A stretch of 64,000 nt of DNA from Zhihengliuella sp. ISTPL4 (GCF_002848265.1 NZ_CP025422.1:3068727-3132726); one strand, 5' to 3'. Positions 18,606 to 27,538 are shown, counted from the stretch's first letter. Numbers and translations: made by a program. Notes: generated from the letters alone by a model not told the origin.

Positions 18606-19615
18606 GCGCTGTGCGCGAGATCGGTGCGGTGCACGGGGTGCCGTGGGGGGCGTCCGTCGGCCCACGCCTCCAGCTCGTCGAGGGCGGCGTCGGCCAGCCG
18701 GTGCGCCTCGGTACCGAGAGACCCGGCGAGGTGCGGAGTGACCGCGACGTTCGGCAGGCGCAGCAGGGGGTGGTCGGGGGGAAGCGGCTCCGGATCGGTG
18801 ACGTCGAGGATGGCGTCGAGACGACCGGAGGCGCACTCCGCGAGCAGCGCATCGTGGTCGAGGAGAGTTCCTCGTGCGGTGTTGAGGAGGGTGGCACCAT
18901 CGCGCAGGGCGGCGAGCTGCGGGGCGCCGATCATCCGCTCCGTCGACGGCAGGGCGGGCGCGTGCAGAGAGAGCACGTCGACGGCGGGGAGCAGCGCGTC
19001 GAGCCGGACAAGTCGGGCGCCCGCCGCGGCCACCGCATCGGGGTCGGCGTAGGGGTCCGCGACGAGCACCTCCAGTCCGGGGAAGGGGCGCAGGAGCTCG
19101 ACGACCCGGCGCCCGATCCGCGAGAACCCGACGATGCCGACTGTGCGGTCGAGATTTCCGATGCGGCCGCCGACGCGGGGCCCGACGCGCAGGTCGTACT
19201 GCGCATCGTCCTCGCGGAGCGGGAGGAGCGCACGCTTGCCGGACAACAGGATCATCGCCAGCGTGTACTCGGCGACCGGGGCTGCGTTCGCCTCGGCCGC
19301 GGAGGTGAGCAGGATGTCCCGCTCCCAGAACGCGCCGGACACGAGGCTGCGCACGCTGCCCGCCGCATGGAACACCGCGCGCAGCCGGGGGAGCCGGTCG
19401 AGCAAGGGGGCGTCCAGAGCGGGAGCCCCCCAGCCCGTCACCAGGACCTCCACGCGGGAGAGGTGATCGTCGACGACGGGATCATCGAGGCTCGGTACGT
19501 GCAGCCGGCCGTCGGCGGCGACGAGGGCGTGCAGACGCGCGCGCCGGGGTGCGTCGAACACGAGCTCCCATGCGTCGGTGGAGAGCGCGGCGAGGGCGGA
19601 AGGGCGGTGGGGCAT
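18602..19615 (-). CDS. D-isomer-specific 2-hydroxyacid dehydrogenase
   Basis: A 337-residue NAD-dependent dehydrogenase. The nucleotide-binding loop is VGIVGFSRIGRRVVE (about 158-172). Catalytic residues are the Arg of LNTARGTLLDHDAL, an acidic residue in DVTDPEPLPPDHPL and the His of VTPHLAGSLG. It may reduce hydroxypyruvate or glyoxylate, which would link to the glycerate kinase further along, but the substrate is not visible. GGAG lies six bases before the ATG. It is divergent from a DeoR/LacI hybrid regulator, with a GCGCTT operator near its start. Confidence 0.8.
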   Translation of the reverse strand: MPHRPSALAALSTDAWELVFDAPRRARLHALVAADGRLHVPSLDDPVVDDHLSRVEVLVTGWGAPALDAPLLDRLPRLRAVFHAAGSVRSLVSGAFWERDILLTSAAEANAAPVAEYTLAMILLSGKRALLPLREDDAQYDLRVGPRVGGRIGNLDRTVGIVGFSRIGRRVVELLRPFPGLEVLVADPYADPDAVAAAGARLVRLDALLPAVDVLSLHAPALPSTERMIGAPQLAALRDGATLLNTARGTLLDHDALLAECASGRLDAILDVTDPEPLPPDHPLLRLPNVAVTPHLAGSLGTEAHRLADAALDELEAWADGRPPRHPVHRTDLAHSA

Positions 19616-19631
19616 GATTCTCCGGAACGTC

Positions 19632-19653
19632 GGGTATGCGCTTGCCGAAGCGC
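19632..19653. promoter_or_regulatory. GCGCTT-type operator, site 1
   Basis: GGGTATGCGCTTGCCGA (19632-19648) matches the LacI-type sites at 20887 and 27581. GCGCTT (19638-19643) and AAGCGC (19648-19653) also form a second dyad. It lies just upstream of the hydroxyacid dehydrogenase start. Confidence 0.55.
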
Positions 19654-19677
19654 GTGCTCCCAGTGAAGACTGTGCGT

Positions 19678-19700
19678 TCGAGCGCCCGCAATGCGCTCGA
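19678..19700. promoter_or_regulatory. Inverted repeat TCGAGCGC-N7-GCGCTCGA
   Basis: Perfect eight-base arms at 19678-19685 and 19693-19700 in the centre of the divergent promoter region. It could be a regulator site or a hairpin. Confidence 0.45.
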
Positions 19701-19714
19701 GCAGAAGCCATCGA

Positions 19715-19734
19715 GATCGAACAAGATCGAACAA
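19715..19734 (+). promoter_or_regulatory. Tandem 10-bp repeats GATCGAACAA, candidate DeoR-type operator
   Basis: GATCGAACAA occurs twice head to tail, ending 13 bases before the GTG of the DeoR-type regulator. DeoR-family proteins often bind tandem GTTCGA-like repeats (read on the minus strand). Confidence 0.55.
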
Positions 19735-19747
19735 CGAGAGGTGTCGT

Positions 19748-20848
19748 GTGACCGAGGAGCCGTCGACCCCGCGTTTCGGCCTCTCCCGCCGAGAGCGCAT
19801 TCTGGACGAGCTGCGCCGCACCGGTGCCGTGCGCGTCGCCGACCTCGCGAGGGAGTTCGGGGTCGCTGAGCTCACGATCCGTCGCGACATCACGACCCTT
19901 GCCGATCGCGGACTCCTGACCCGCGTGCACGGCGGGGCGGTGCTGCGAAGCGTGCTGGACACCACCGTGCCCCGCACCGTCGTCGCCGCACCGCAGTTCC
20001 GGGTCGGGATGGTCGTACCGTCGCTGAGCTACTACTGGCCCCAGGTCGTCGCCGGTGCCCGGAGCGCGGGGATCGACGCCGGGGTGCAGCTCGTCCTGCG
20101 CGGGGCGAGCTATGCCGCGGCGGATCAGCGCCGCCAGATCACGGCGCTTCTGGAGGCAGGGACCGTGCACGGGCTCATCGTGGCTCCGGAGACCGAGGGC
20201 GCAGACGGGCACGCCCTGCTCGCCTGGCTCGACGCGCTTCCGGTCCCCGTCGTGCTCGTGGAGCGACGGACCCCGGCCGCGCTCGCGCTCACCCGGATGC
20301 AGACCGTGGCGACCGATCACGCCTTCGGCGGTGCGCTTGCCGCAGGGCATCTCGCCGCGCTCGGCCACCGCCGCGTCGGGGTGCTCACGTCACCGCAGTC
20401 GCCCACCTCCGCCGGGCTGCGGCACGGCTGGTCGCGGACGGTCGCCGAGCTCGGGCTGACGGTGGACGTGGACCGGGATGCCGCGCTGGACCGGATGGAA
20501 GCACCCGCGCGGGCCGCGTTCCTCGCGGCACTGCTTCGGGAGATCCGCGACACGAGCACGACCGCGCTGCTCGTGCACTCCGACCCGCAGGCGCTCCTGC
20601 TCCAGCAGCACCTGCAGGACGAGGGGTGGCGCCTGCCGGACGACCTCTCTCTCATCGCCTACGACGATGAGGTCGCAGAGCACGGTTCCCCACCGCTGAC
20701 GGCGCTGCGGCCGCCGAAGCAGCACGTCGGGCGCCGTGCGGTCGAGCTCATCCGCGACCGCCTGCGCGAGGGCCCGAACCGGCCCGCGGAGCGCGTGGAA
20801 GTGGCCCCGGCCTTGCATGTGCGGGCGAGCACGACCGCTCCGCGCTAG
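19748..20848 (+). CDS. Hybrid regulator: DeoR-type HTH with LacI-type sugar-binding domain
   Basis: A 366-residue regulator. Residues 12-68 are a DeoR winged helix (SRRERILDELRRTGAVRV, DLAREFGVAELTIRRDITTL, LTRVHGGAV). Residues 85-360 are a periplasmic-binding-protein-like effector domain as in LacI (RVGMVVPSLSYYWPQV, HRRVGVLTSPQSP, DDLSLIAYDDEVAEHG). Classic DeoR proteins instead carry a sugar-phosphate isomerase-like domain. It is divergent from the dehydrogenase/DUF2264 pair and upstream of the Gfo/Idh operon, so it probably controls both. GTG 19748 follows GAGAGG; GTG 19741 is an alternative. Confidence 0.82.
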   Translation: MTEEPSTPRFGLSRRERILDELRRTGAVRVADLAREFGVAELTIRRDITTLADRGLLTRVHGGAVLRSVLDTTVPRTVVAAPQFRVGMVVPSLSYYWPQVVAGARSAGIDAGVQLVLRGASYAAADQRRQITALLEAGTVHGLIVAPETEGADGHALLAWLDALPVPVVLVERRTPAALALTRMQTVATDHAFGGALAAGHLAALGHRRVGVLTSPQSPTSAGLRHGWSRTVAELGLTVDVDRDAALDRMEAPARAAFLAALLREIRDTSTTALLVHSDPQALLLQQHLQDEGWRLPDDLSLIAYDDEVAEHGSPPLTALRPPKQHVGRRAVELIRDRLREGPNRPAERVEVAPALHVRASTTAPR

Positions 20849-20854
20849 GTGCGG

Positions 20855-20900
20855 TTGCGAGGTCGTGCATCTCATGCCATGATCTCGGAAAGCGCTTACC
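20855..20900 (+). promoter_or_regulatory. Promoter and GCGCTT-type operator, site 2
   Basis: TTGCGA (20855-20860), 17 bases and CATGAT (20878-20883) form a fair promoter. The palindrome GGAAAGCGCTTACC (20887-20900) sits at the expected transcription start, an ideal place for a LacI-type repressor. Confidence 0.6.
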
Positions 20901-20951
20901 GATACATGACCGTCAGCGCCGACAGCTTCCACCGAGAGGAAACGGATCGAG

Positions 20952-22121
20952 ATGGCTCAGCCCCCCACCCGCGAGATCGGGATCATCATGAACGGCGTCT
21001 CCGGACGCATGGGATACCGGCAGCACCTGGTGCGGTCGATCCTCGCGATCCGCGACGAGGGCGGGATCGAGCTCCCGGACGGCACGCGCGTGACCGTGCG
21101 GCCGATCCTCGTCGGACGCAGCGAGGCCAAGCTCGCCGAACTGGCCGCGAAGCACGGCATCGAGGACTGGACGACCGACCTCGACGCCGCCCTCGCCGAC
21201 CCGCGATGGGAGATCTACGCCGACTTCCTCGTCACGAAGGCCCGGGCGTCCGCGATCCGCAAGGCCATCGCCGCCGGCAAGGCGATCTACACCGAGAAGC
21301 CCACCGCCGAGTCGCTGGACGAGGCGCTGGAGCTCGCGCGGTTGGCGCGCGACGCCGGTGTGAAGACCGGCGTCGTCCACGACAAGCTCTACCTCCCGGG
21401 CCTGCAGAAGCTCAAGCGGCTCATCGACTCCGGCTTCTTCGGCCGCATCCTCTCCGTCCGCGGCGAGTTCGGCTACTGGGTGTTCGAGGGCGACTGGCAG
21501 CCCGCGCAGCGTCCGAGCTGGAACTACCGGACGGAGGACGGCGGCGGCATCATCACCGACATGTTCCCGCACTGGAACTACGTGCTGGAGAACCTCTTCG
21601 GCGAGGTGAAGAGCGTCTATGCCCAGGCCGCCGTGCACATCGCCGACCGCTGGGACGAGAAGGGCGAGCACTACACGGCCACGGCCGAGGACGCCGCGTA
21701 CGGCATCTTCGAGCTCGATGGCGGGGCGATCGCCGAGATCAACTCCTCGTGGACCGTGCGGGTGAACCGCGACGAGCTCGTGGAGTTCCAGGTCGACGGC
21801 ACGCACGGCTCCGCCGTCGTGGGGTTGTTCGGCGCCAAGATCCAGCCGCGCAACGCCACGCCCAAGCCCGTGTGGAACCCCGACCTGGAGGACAGCCACG
21901 ACTACGACGCCGACTGGCAGCAGGTGCCGACGAACGACGTGTTCCAGAACGGCTTCCGGCAGCAGTGGGAGGAGTACCTCACCTCGTTCGTCCTCGGCAC
22001 CGACTATCCGTTCGACCTGCTCGCCGGCGCGCGCGGGGTCCAGTTCGCCGAGGCCGGACTCGCGTCCAGCGCCGAGGGGCGGAAGATCGTGCTCGAGCCG
22101 CTGACCCTGGACGAGGCATGA
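20952..22121 (+). CDS. Gfo/Idh/MocA family oxidoreductase
   Basis: A 389-residue NAD(P)-dependent sugar dehydrogenase-like protein. The N-terminal Rossmann segment contains GIIMNGVSGRMGYRQHL, and the family EKP motif is YTEKPTAESL (about 116-125). The C-terminal domain has KTGVVHDKLYLPGLQKL, with a histidine in the usual catalytic area, and GGGIITDMFPHWNYVLE. It opens an operon with the DUF993 and isomerase genes (ATGA overlap at 22118). Likely an oxidation of a sugar or inositol-like ring; the substrate is unknown. Confidence 0.82.
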   Translation: MAQPPTREIGIIMNGVSGRMGYRQHLVRSILAIRDEGGIELPDGTRVTVRPILVGRSEAKLAELAAKHGIEDWTTDLDAALADPRWEIYADFLVTKARASAIRKAIAAGKAIYTEKPTAESLDEALELARLARDAGVKTGVVHDKLYLPGLQKLKRLIDSGFFGRILSVRGEFGYWVFEGDWQPAQRPSWNYRTEDGGGIITDMFPHWNYVLENLFGEVKSVYAQAAVHIADRWDEKGEHYTATAEDAAYGIFELDGGAIAEINSSWTVRVNRDELVEFQVDGTHGSAVVGLFGAKIQPRNATPKPVWNPDLEDSHDYDADWQQVPTNDVFQNGFRQQWEEYLTSFVLGTDYPFDLLAGARGVQFAEAGLASSAEGRKIVLEPLTLDEA

Positions 22122-23335
22122 CCACGCTCCGCCTCCTCGCCGCCGACGGCCGGACCGCCGACACGGAGCTCCGCGAGGCCGACGCCGTCACGCGGCCGGA
22201 CGGCCCGCTGCGCAGTCGCGTCGCGTACGCCGCCGCGCACGTCGTGCCGAAGGTCCACGCGGACAACACCCCGGGACAGCCGGCCGACATCGACTGGGAC
22301 GCGACCCTCGCGTTCCGTCGCAACGTCTACTCGTGGGGACTCGGCGTGGCCGACGCGATGGACACGGCGCAGCGCAACATGGGTCTGGACGCGACGGCGG
22401 TGCGCGAGCTCATCGCCCGCAGCGCCGAGGTCGCCCGCGAGGAGGGCGGCACGGTCGTGGTCGGGGTCAACACCGACCACATCGACGAGGCGCGCATCTC
22501 GCTCGATCAGGTGATCGCCGCCTATCTCGAGCAGCTGCACTTCGCCGAGGAGCAGGGGGCGGGACCGGTGCTCATGGCCTCGCGGCACCTGGCTCGGGTC
22601 GCAGAGAGCGCCGACGACTATCGCCGCGTCTACCGCGAGGTGCTCTCCCGCGCGACGGTCCCCGTCGTGCTGCACTGGCTCGGCACCGCGTTCGATCCGG
22701 AGCTGGCGGGGTACTTCGCGCCCTCGTCGTCCGAGGGCGCTGTTCCCGCGTGGCAGGAGGCCGCCGAGGTGCTGCTCGACATCATCGGCGAGAACCGCGA
22801 CGCGGTCGCCGGGGTGAAGATGAGTCTGCTCGACGCGGAGTCCGAGGTCTGGGTGCGCGAACGGCTGCCGGAGGGCGTGCGCATGTTCACCGGCGACGAC
22901 TTCCACTACGTCGGCCTCATCGGCGGGGACAGCCTGACCGGGGCGGCCGCGCCCGAGGGGTCCGCATCGCGCGGCCATTCGGATGCGCTGCTCGGCGCGT
23001 TCGCCGCTCTCGCCCCTGTGGCCTCCGCCGCGATCCAGGCGCTCGACGCGGACGACCCCGATCGGTACCTCACCTTCCTGGGGCCGACGGAGGAGTTGAG
23101 TCGGCAGGTGTTCGCGGCGCCGACGTATTACTACAAGACCGGGGTCGCGTTCCTGTCCTGGCTCAACGGGCATCAGCCCGCGTTCCAGATGGTCGGGGGG
23201 CTGCACTCCGCACGGAGCCTGCCGCACCTCAGCCGCATCGTCGAGCTGGCCAACGGGGCGCTCGCCCTGGAGCGGCCGGAGCTCGCGCGGGAGCGCTGGC
23301 ACGGCCTGCTCCGGCTGAACGGGGTGGACGCATGA
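22118..23335 (+). CDS. DUF993 family protein, dihydrodipicolinate-synthase-like aldolase fold
   Basis: A 405-residue protein matching DUF993, a TIM-barrel relative of the dihydrodipicolinate synthase/N-acetylneuraminate lyase group. Visible blocks are RVAYAAAHVVPKVHADN, DTAQRNMGLD, VVVGVNTDHID and AVAGVKMSLLDAESE. VKMSLLD has a lysine where Schiff-base lysines sit in these aldolases. It overlaps its neighbours at both ends, so all three proteins are made together. It would be the carbon-carbon cleaving (or forming) step of the pathway, which is inference. Confidence 0.75.
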   Translation: MTTLRLLAADGRTADTELREADAVTRPDGPLRSRVAYAAAHVVPKVHADNTPGQPADIDWDATLAFRRNVYSWGLGVADAMDTAQRNMGLDATAVRELIARSAEVAREEGGTVVVGVNTDHIDEARISLDQVIAAYLEQLHFAEEQGAGPVLMASRHLARVAESADDYRRVYREVLSRATVPVVLHWLGTAFDPELAGYFAPSSSEGAVPAWQEAAEVLLDIIGENRDAVAGVKMSLLDAESEVWVRERLPEGVRMFTGDDFHYVGLIGGDSLTGAAAPEGSASRGHSDALLGAFAALAPVASAAIQALDADDPDRYLTFLGPTEELSRQVFAAPTYYYKTGVAFLSWLNGHQPAFQMVGGLHSARSLPHLSRIVELANGALALERPELARERWHGLLRLNGVDA

Positions 23336-24249
23336 CCGCTCCCCGGAGCCTGGCGGCGGAGCGCGAGTCCCGGACAGCCGACGTCGGGATCGTGCCGCAC
23401 CCGCGTCTCTCGATCAACCAGGCCACCGTGAAGCACGCGGACCTCGCGACGGCCCTGCGCGTCACGGCGGCGGCGGGAGTCGAGGCCATCGGCCTGTGGC
23501 GGGAGCCCGTGCAGGCGGTGGGACTCGATGTCGCCGCCCGCATGCTGACCGATTCCGGGCTGCGTTTCACGACGCACTGCCGCGGGGGTTTCTTCACCCT
23601 TCCGGTCGGTCCGGAGCGCGAGGCCGCGCTCGACGACAACCGCCGCGCCATCGAGGAGACGGCCGCCCTCGCGGCAGCCGGTGCGGAGGGCTCGACCGCG
23701 GTGCTGGTCCTCGTCGCCGGGGGCCTGCCTGAGGGGTCGCGCGACCTCATCGGGGCACGGGAGCGCGTCCGCGACGCCATCGGCACCCTCGCGGACGACG
23801 CTCGAGCCGCCGGAGTCACCCTCGCGATCGAGCCGCTGCATCCGATGTACGCCTCCGACCGCGCCGTGGTCTCCACCCTCGGTCAGGCGCTCGACATCGC
23901 GGCGGACTTCGACCCCGCCGTGGTCGGCGCCGCGGTGGACACGTTCCACATCTGGTGGGATCCGCAGGTCCTCGACCAGATCGCCCGCGCGGGACGCGAG
24001 GGCCGCATCGCCACGTATCAGGTCTGCGACTGGAAGACGCCCCTCGCCGCCGACCCCCTCCTCTCCCGGCACTATCCGGGGGACGGCGTGATCGACTTCA
24101 GCGCTCTCACCCGGGCCGTCCAGAACACCGGTTACGACCGCGACATCGAGGTGGAGATCTTCCACGCCGACGTCTGGGCCGACGACCCGGCCCGTGTGGT
24201 CCGCCGCACGGCCGAGGCCTTCGCGACGGCGGTCGCCCCCCACCTGTGA
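23332..24249 (+). CDS. Sugar phosphate isomerase/epimerase family TIM barrel
   Basis: A 305-residue xylose-isomerase-like TIM barrel (AP endonuclease 2 family). Likely metal ligands are the Glu of LAIEPLHPMY, the Asp and His of AAVDTFHIWWDPQV, the Asp of VCDWKTPL and the Glu of DIEVEIFHADVW. The ATG at 23332 overlaps the DUF993 stop. Such proteins isomerise or epimerise keto sugars in inositol and rare-sugar pathways. It is the last gene of the tight three-gene operon. Confidence 0.8.
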   Translation: MTAPRSLAAERESRTADVGIVPHPRLSINQATVKHADLATALRVTAAAGVEAIGLWREPVQAVGLDVAARMLTDSGLRFTTHCRGGFFTLPVGPEREAALDDNRRAIEETAALAAAGAEGSTAVLVLVAGGLPEGSRDLIGARERVRDAIGTLADDARAAGVTLAIEPLHPMYASDRAVVSTLGQALDIAADFDPAVVGAAVDTFHIWWDPQVLDQIARAGREGRIATYQVCDWKTPLAADPLLSRHYPGDGVIDFSALTRAVQNTGYDRDIEVEIFHADVWADDPARVVRRTAEAFATAVAPHL

Positions 24250-24271
24250 GCCCCGTTCCCGTCCCGGTCAC

Positions 24272-24345
24272 GCATGCACGACCCGGTTCCGCGCGTACGA
24301 CCGATCCTGGGTTCGCATCGTGCAGACGTGTCCAGGCCGTGCATC
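24272..24345. repeat. TGCACGACC-type dyad repeat, copy 2
   Basis: ATGCACGACC at 24274-24283 and GGCCGTGCAT at 24335-24344 bound an imperfect dyad, with GGTTCC and GGGTTCG words inside. It lies in the 259-base gap between the two isomerase genes. Confidence 0.55.
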
Positions 24346-24409
24346 CGTGGCGGGTCCCGGTCGTCCCGTGTGGGGGCCAGCGGGCGACACCTCCACGGCT
24401 CGGGTCCGT

Positions 24410-24463
24410 GTGCACGGCCGGAACCGGGTTCCGATCGTGCGGGCGGAACGAGGTCGTGCGGAT
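24410..24463. repeat. TGCACGACC-type dyad repeat, copy 3
   Basis: GTGCACGGCC at 24410-24419 and GGTCGTGCGGAT at 24452-24463 flank GGAACCGGGTTCC, a perfect inner palindrome (24420-24432). It is the second unit in the same gap. Confidence 0.55.
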
Positions 24464-24508
24464 GGGACTCGACGACGGGGGAAACCGGAGGACTGAGAGG
24501 ATGACGGG

Positions 24509-25273
24509 ATGACGGGGATCCGTGCGGGACTGTGTTCGGTGACGTTCCGCGCCCTGCCGCCGGAGCGGATCGTCGCGCTCGCAGCCGCCGCGGGTCTCGA
24601 CGTGATCGAGTGGGGCGGAGATGTGCATGTGCCGCCCGGCGACGTCGCGCGGGCGGCGGAGATCGCGCGGATGACGACGGATGCCGGGCTCGCCGTCGCC
24701 TCCTACGGGTCGTACTTCCGTGCGGGGACGGAGGAGTCGCTGACCGCGGTCCTCGACAGCGCCGCGGCCCTCGGTGCCGACCGGGTACGGGTGTGGGCGG
24801 GTGCTCACGGCTCCGCGGAGGTGTCCGAGGAGGAGCGTGCCCGCGTCGTGGCGCGGCTCCGTGCCGCGGCGATCGAGGCGGCCGCTCGGGGTATCGGGCT
24901 CGCCCTGGAGTTCCACGGAGGCACGCTCGCCGACACCGCTCCGGCCACGCGACAGGTGCTGCGCGAGGTCGACCACCCGGCACTGTCGACATACTGGCAG
25001 CCCACGGTCGGTGCCGCCGTCCCTGCGGCGCTCGACGAGTTCCGACAGCTCGGGCCCCACGTCTCCGCCGCTCACGTCTTCTCCTGGTGGCCGCGCACCG
25101 AGCGTCACCCGCTCCGCTCCCGGTCCGCGCTCTGGACCCGGTTCCTCGCGGAAGCGGCCGCCGCGCCGCACCCGCTCCGCGACGCGCTGCTGGAGTTCGT
25201 GCCCGACGACGCCCCCGAACTCCTCGCTGGTGAGGCCGCCGCCCTGCTCGGTTTTCTCGGGCGGCGGCCGTGA
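24509..25273 (+). CDS. Second sugar phosphate isomerase/epimerase family TIM barrel
   Basis: A 254-residue TIM-barrel protein distinct from the one just upstream. IRAGLCSVTFRAL opens the barrel, and GLDVIEWGGDVHV and ALEFHGGTLADT carry likely metal-binding Glu and His residues. HVFSWWPRTERHPL replaces the last strand. It is separated from the first isomerase by repeat units, so it may have its own promoter. GAGAGG precedes the ATG at 24509. It probably acts in the same sugar pathway; the substrate is unknown. Confidence 0.75.
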   Translation: MTGIRAGLCSVTFRALPPERIVALAAAAGLDVIEWGGDVHVPPGDVARAAEIARMTTDAGLAVASYGSYFRAGTEESLTAVLDSAAALGADRVRVWAGAHGSAEVSEEERARVVARLRAAAIEAAARGIGLALEFHGGTLADTAPATRQVLREVDHPALSTYWQPTVGAAVPAALDEFRQLGPHVSAAHVFSWWPRTERHPLRSRSALWTRFLAEAAAAPHPLRDALLEFVPDDAPELLAGEAAALLGFLGRRP

Positions 25274-25304
25274 GCGCCCCTCGAAGCGGTTCCGGCCCCG
25301 TCGG

Positions 25305-25310
25305 TAGGCT
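25305..25310 (+). promoter_or_regulatory. -10 hexamer TAGGCT, leaderless start
   Basis: TAGGCT, six bases, then the ATG at 25317. Confidence 0.55.
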
Positions 25311-25316
25311 CGGAGC

Positions 25317-26384
25317 ATGACCCCGTCAGCCACACCGGCAGAGCCGCCGGCCGCGCGTCGCCCCCGTCACGCTCGGGGACCGGCGCCCACGCTGCATGAC
25401 GTCGCGCTCGAGGCCGGGGTCTCGCTGGCCACCGCCTCTCGGGTGCTCAACGGTTCCGAACGCAAGGTCGCGGCGCCCTTCCGGGAACGTGTGGAGGCGG
25501 CTGCCGAGGCCCTCGGCTACACCGCCAACGTCTCCGCGCAGGCGACCGCCCGCGGACGCTCGCCGGTGATCGCGCTGCTCGTCGCGGACATCGCCGACCC
25601 GTACTTCGGCCTCATCGCCTCGGGGGTCGCGCGCGGCGCCGACGAGCAGGGTCTCGTCGTGACGGTGGCCATCACCGAACGTGACCCGTCGCGGGAGGCG
25701 CGCATCGTCCGTGCCCTGCGCGGACAGCGTCCGCAGGGCCTCATCCTCGCCGCGTCCCGCACGCAGGAGGAAGGCCAGGCGGAGACCACCCGCGAGCTCG
25801 CCGAGTTCACGCGCCTCGGGGGCCGCGTCGTGGCCTTCGGTGCGGACGGCGCCGGCGATCGCCGCGTGGAGATCGACAACCGGGCCGGGGCTGCCGCGCT
25901 CGGCCGCCGCATGGCGGAGCTCGGCTATCGCTCGGCGGTGCTCGTCGGGGCCGCGGAGGGCGTGCGGACCTCGGACGACCGCCTGGCGGGCTTCCGCGCC
26001 GGATTCGCGGAGGGCGGTGGCCAGGTCGCGCAGACCGTCCGCGGAGACTTCCGCCGGGAATCGGGGGCGGCGGCGATGACCGAAGCCCTCGCCACCGGGG
26101 TCCCCGAAGGCACCGTGGTGTTCGGCATCAGCGACGTCGTCGCGATCGGTGCGATGGCGGCCATCCGCGCAGCGGGCCGTGAGGTCGGCGCGGACATCGC
26201 GGTCTGCGGCTTCGACGACGTGCCCTCGAGCCGCGACGTGACCCCGGCGCTCACCACGGTCTGCGTCCCGTTGAGCGATGCCGGCTACCAGGCCTTCCGC
26301 GCGATCGTCGACGAGGACTGGCAGCAACCCGCGCTCCCGCTCGAGGTGGTCGTGCGTGCGAGCACGCCGGGGCTCCGGGCATGA
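25317..26384 (+). CDS. LacI family transcriptional regulator
   Basis: A 355-residue LacI protein. The helix-turn-helix is at about 25-46 (TLHDVALEAGVSLATASRVL) with hinge AQATARGRSPV, then a sugar-binding effector domain (IALLVADIADPYFGLI, VFGISDVVAIGAM, VCGFDDVPSSRD). It is followed without a gap by glycerate kinase. It is the best candidate to bind the GCGCTT palindromes at 19632, 20887 and 27581, because those are typical LacI half-sites. This pairing is inferred. Confidence 0.85.
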   Translation: MTPSATPAEPPAARRPRHARGPAPTLHDVALEAGVSLATASRVLNGSERKVAAPFRERVEAAAEALGYTANVSAQATARGRSPVIALLVADIADPYFGLIASGVARGADEQGLVVTVAITERDPSREARIVRALRGQRPQGLILAASRTQEEGQAETTRELAEFTRLGGRVVAFGADGAGDRRVEIDNRAGAAALGRRMAELGYRSAVLVGAAEGVRTSDDRLAGFRAGFAEGGGQVAQTVRGDFRRESGAAAMTEALATGVPEGTVVFGISDVVAIGAMAAIRAAGREVGADIAVCGFDDVPSSRDVTPALTTVCVPLSDAGYQAFRAIVDEDWQQPALPLEVVVRASTPGLRA

Positions 26385-27484
26385 CCCGCGTCGTCATCGC
26401 TCCGGACAGTTTCAAGGGCACGATCACGGCGGCGGACGCTGCCGCGGCGCTCGCTGCCGGGTGGACCGAGGTGGAGCCGGCGGCGGAGGTCGTGCTCCGC
26501 CCGATGGCCGACGGCGGGGAGGGAACTGTCGCCGCCTTCGCCACGGCGGTGCCCGACGCGCGACGGATGCCCATCACGGTCGACGGACCGGCGGGCGTTC
26601 CCGTCGAGACCTCATGGCTGCTGCTGTCGAGCACGACGGATGCTCCCGGTGGCACGGGTGTCGTCGACATCGCCTCGACCTCGGGTATCGAGCTCCTCGA
26701 TGATCTGCGTCCCTGGGACGCCGACACCACCGGCTTCGGGCAGGCGATCGCGGCGGCCCTCGATCACGGGGTCTCACGCCTGATCCTCGGCATCGGCTCC
26801 AGTGCCTCCACAGACGGAGGCACCGGCCTGCTCACCGCCCTCGGGGCACGCTTCCTCGACGCGGACGGCGATCCGGTCGCGCGGGGCGCGCGCGGTCTGG
26901 CGGACATCGTCACGGCGGATCTCGGGGCGTTGCGGACGGCACCCGATGTCCGCGTGCTGACCGATGTCACGAACCCGCTCACCGGGCCGCGCGGCGCGGC
27001 GGCCGTGTTCGGTCCGCAGAAGGGTCTCACGGCGCCGGAGGACATCGCCCGCGTCGACGACGCGCTCGCACATCTCGCCGCCCTCTTGCCCGTCGACCCG
27101 GAGCAGCCCGGCGCGGGTGCCGCCGGCGGGACGGGAGCAGCGCTCGTCCGCTGGGGCGGGGGCCTCGCTCCGGGGGCGGCCGAGGTGGCCGCGCTCATCG
27201 ACCTCGCGGGGGCCGTCCGGGGCGCCGACGTCGTGATCACAGGCGAGGGGTCCTACGACGGACAGTCGGGTGACGGGAAGGTGCCGTCGTTCCTTGCGGC
27301 GCTCGCCGTCGAGGCGGGGGTGCAGCCCCTGCTCGCGGCCGGCCGGATCACGGACGACGCCGACACCGGCCTGTTCGCCGAGGCCCTGTCGCTGACCGTG
27401 CTGGCAGGGTCGCCGACGGCCGCGCTGTCGGACCCCGCCCGATGGTTGCGGGTGGCTGGCGCGGAGCTGGCCCGGGCACGGTGA
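26381..27484 (+). CDS. Glycerate kinase
   Basis: A 367-residue glycerate kinase of the GlxK/GarK family, which phosphorylates D-glycerate, usually to 2-phosphoglycerate. The N-terminus VVIAPDSFKGTITAADAA is diagnostic, and PMADGGEGTVAAF, LGIGSSASTDGGTGLL and VITGEGSYDGQS are further family blocks. The ATG overlaps the stop of the LacI gene (ATGA). With the 2-hydroxyacid dehydrogenase upstream it suggests that the sugar pathway ends in hydroxypyruvate or tartronate semialdehyde, then glycerate. Confidence 0.9.
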   Translation: MTRVVIAPDSFKGTITAADAAAALAAGWTEVEPAAEVVLRPMADGGEGTVAAFATAVPDARRMPITVDGPAGVPVETSWLLLSSTTDAPGGTGVVDIASTSGIELLDDLRPWDADTTGFGQAIAAALDHGVSRLILGIGSSASTDGGTGLLTALGARFLDADGDPVARGARGLADIVTADLGALRTAPDVRVLTDVTNPLTGPRGAAAVFGPQKGLTAPEDIARVDDALAHLAALLPVDPEQPGAGAAGGTGAALVRWGGGLAPGAAEVAALIDLAGAVRGADVVITGEGSYDGQSGDGKVPSFLAALAVEAGVQPLLAAGRITDDADTGLFAEALSLTVLAGSPTAALSDPARWLRVAGAELARAR

Positions 27485-27538
27485 TCGGTCCAGAAGCCGC
27501 GCGTCGGTCGCCGATCGCGGCGCGGGCACGCCCATGCG

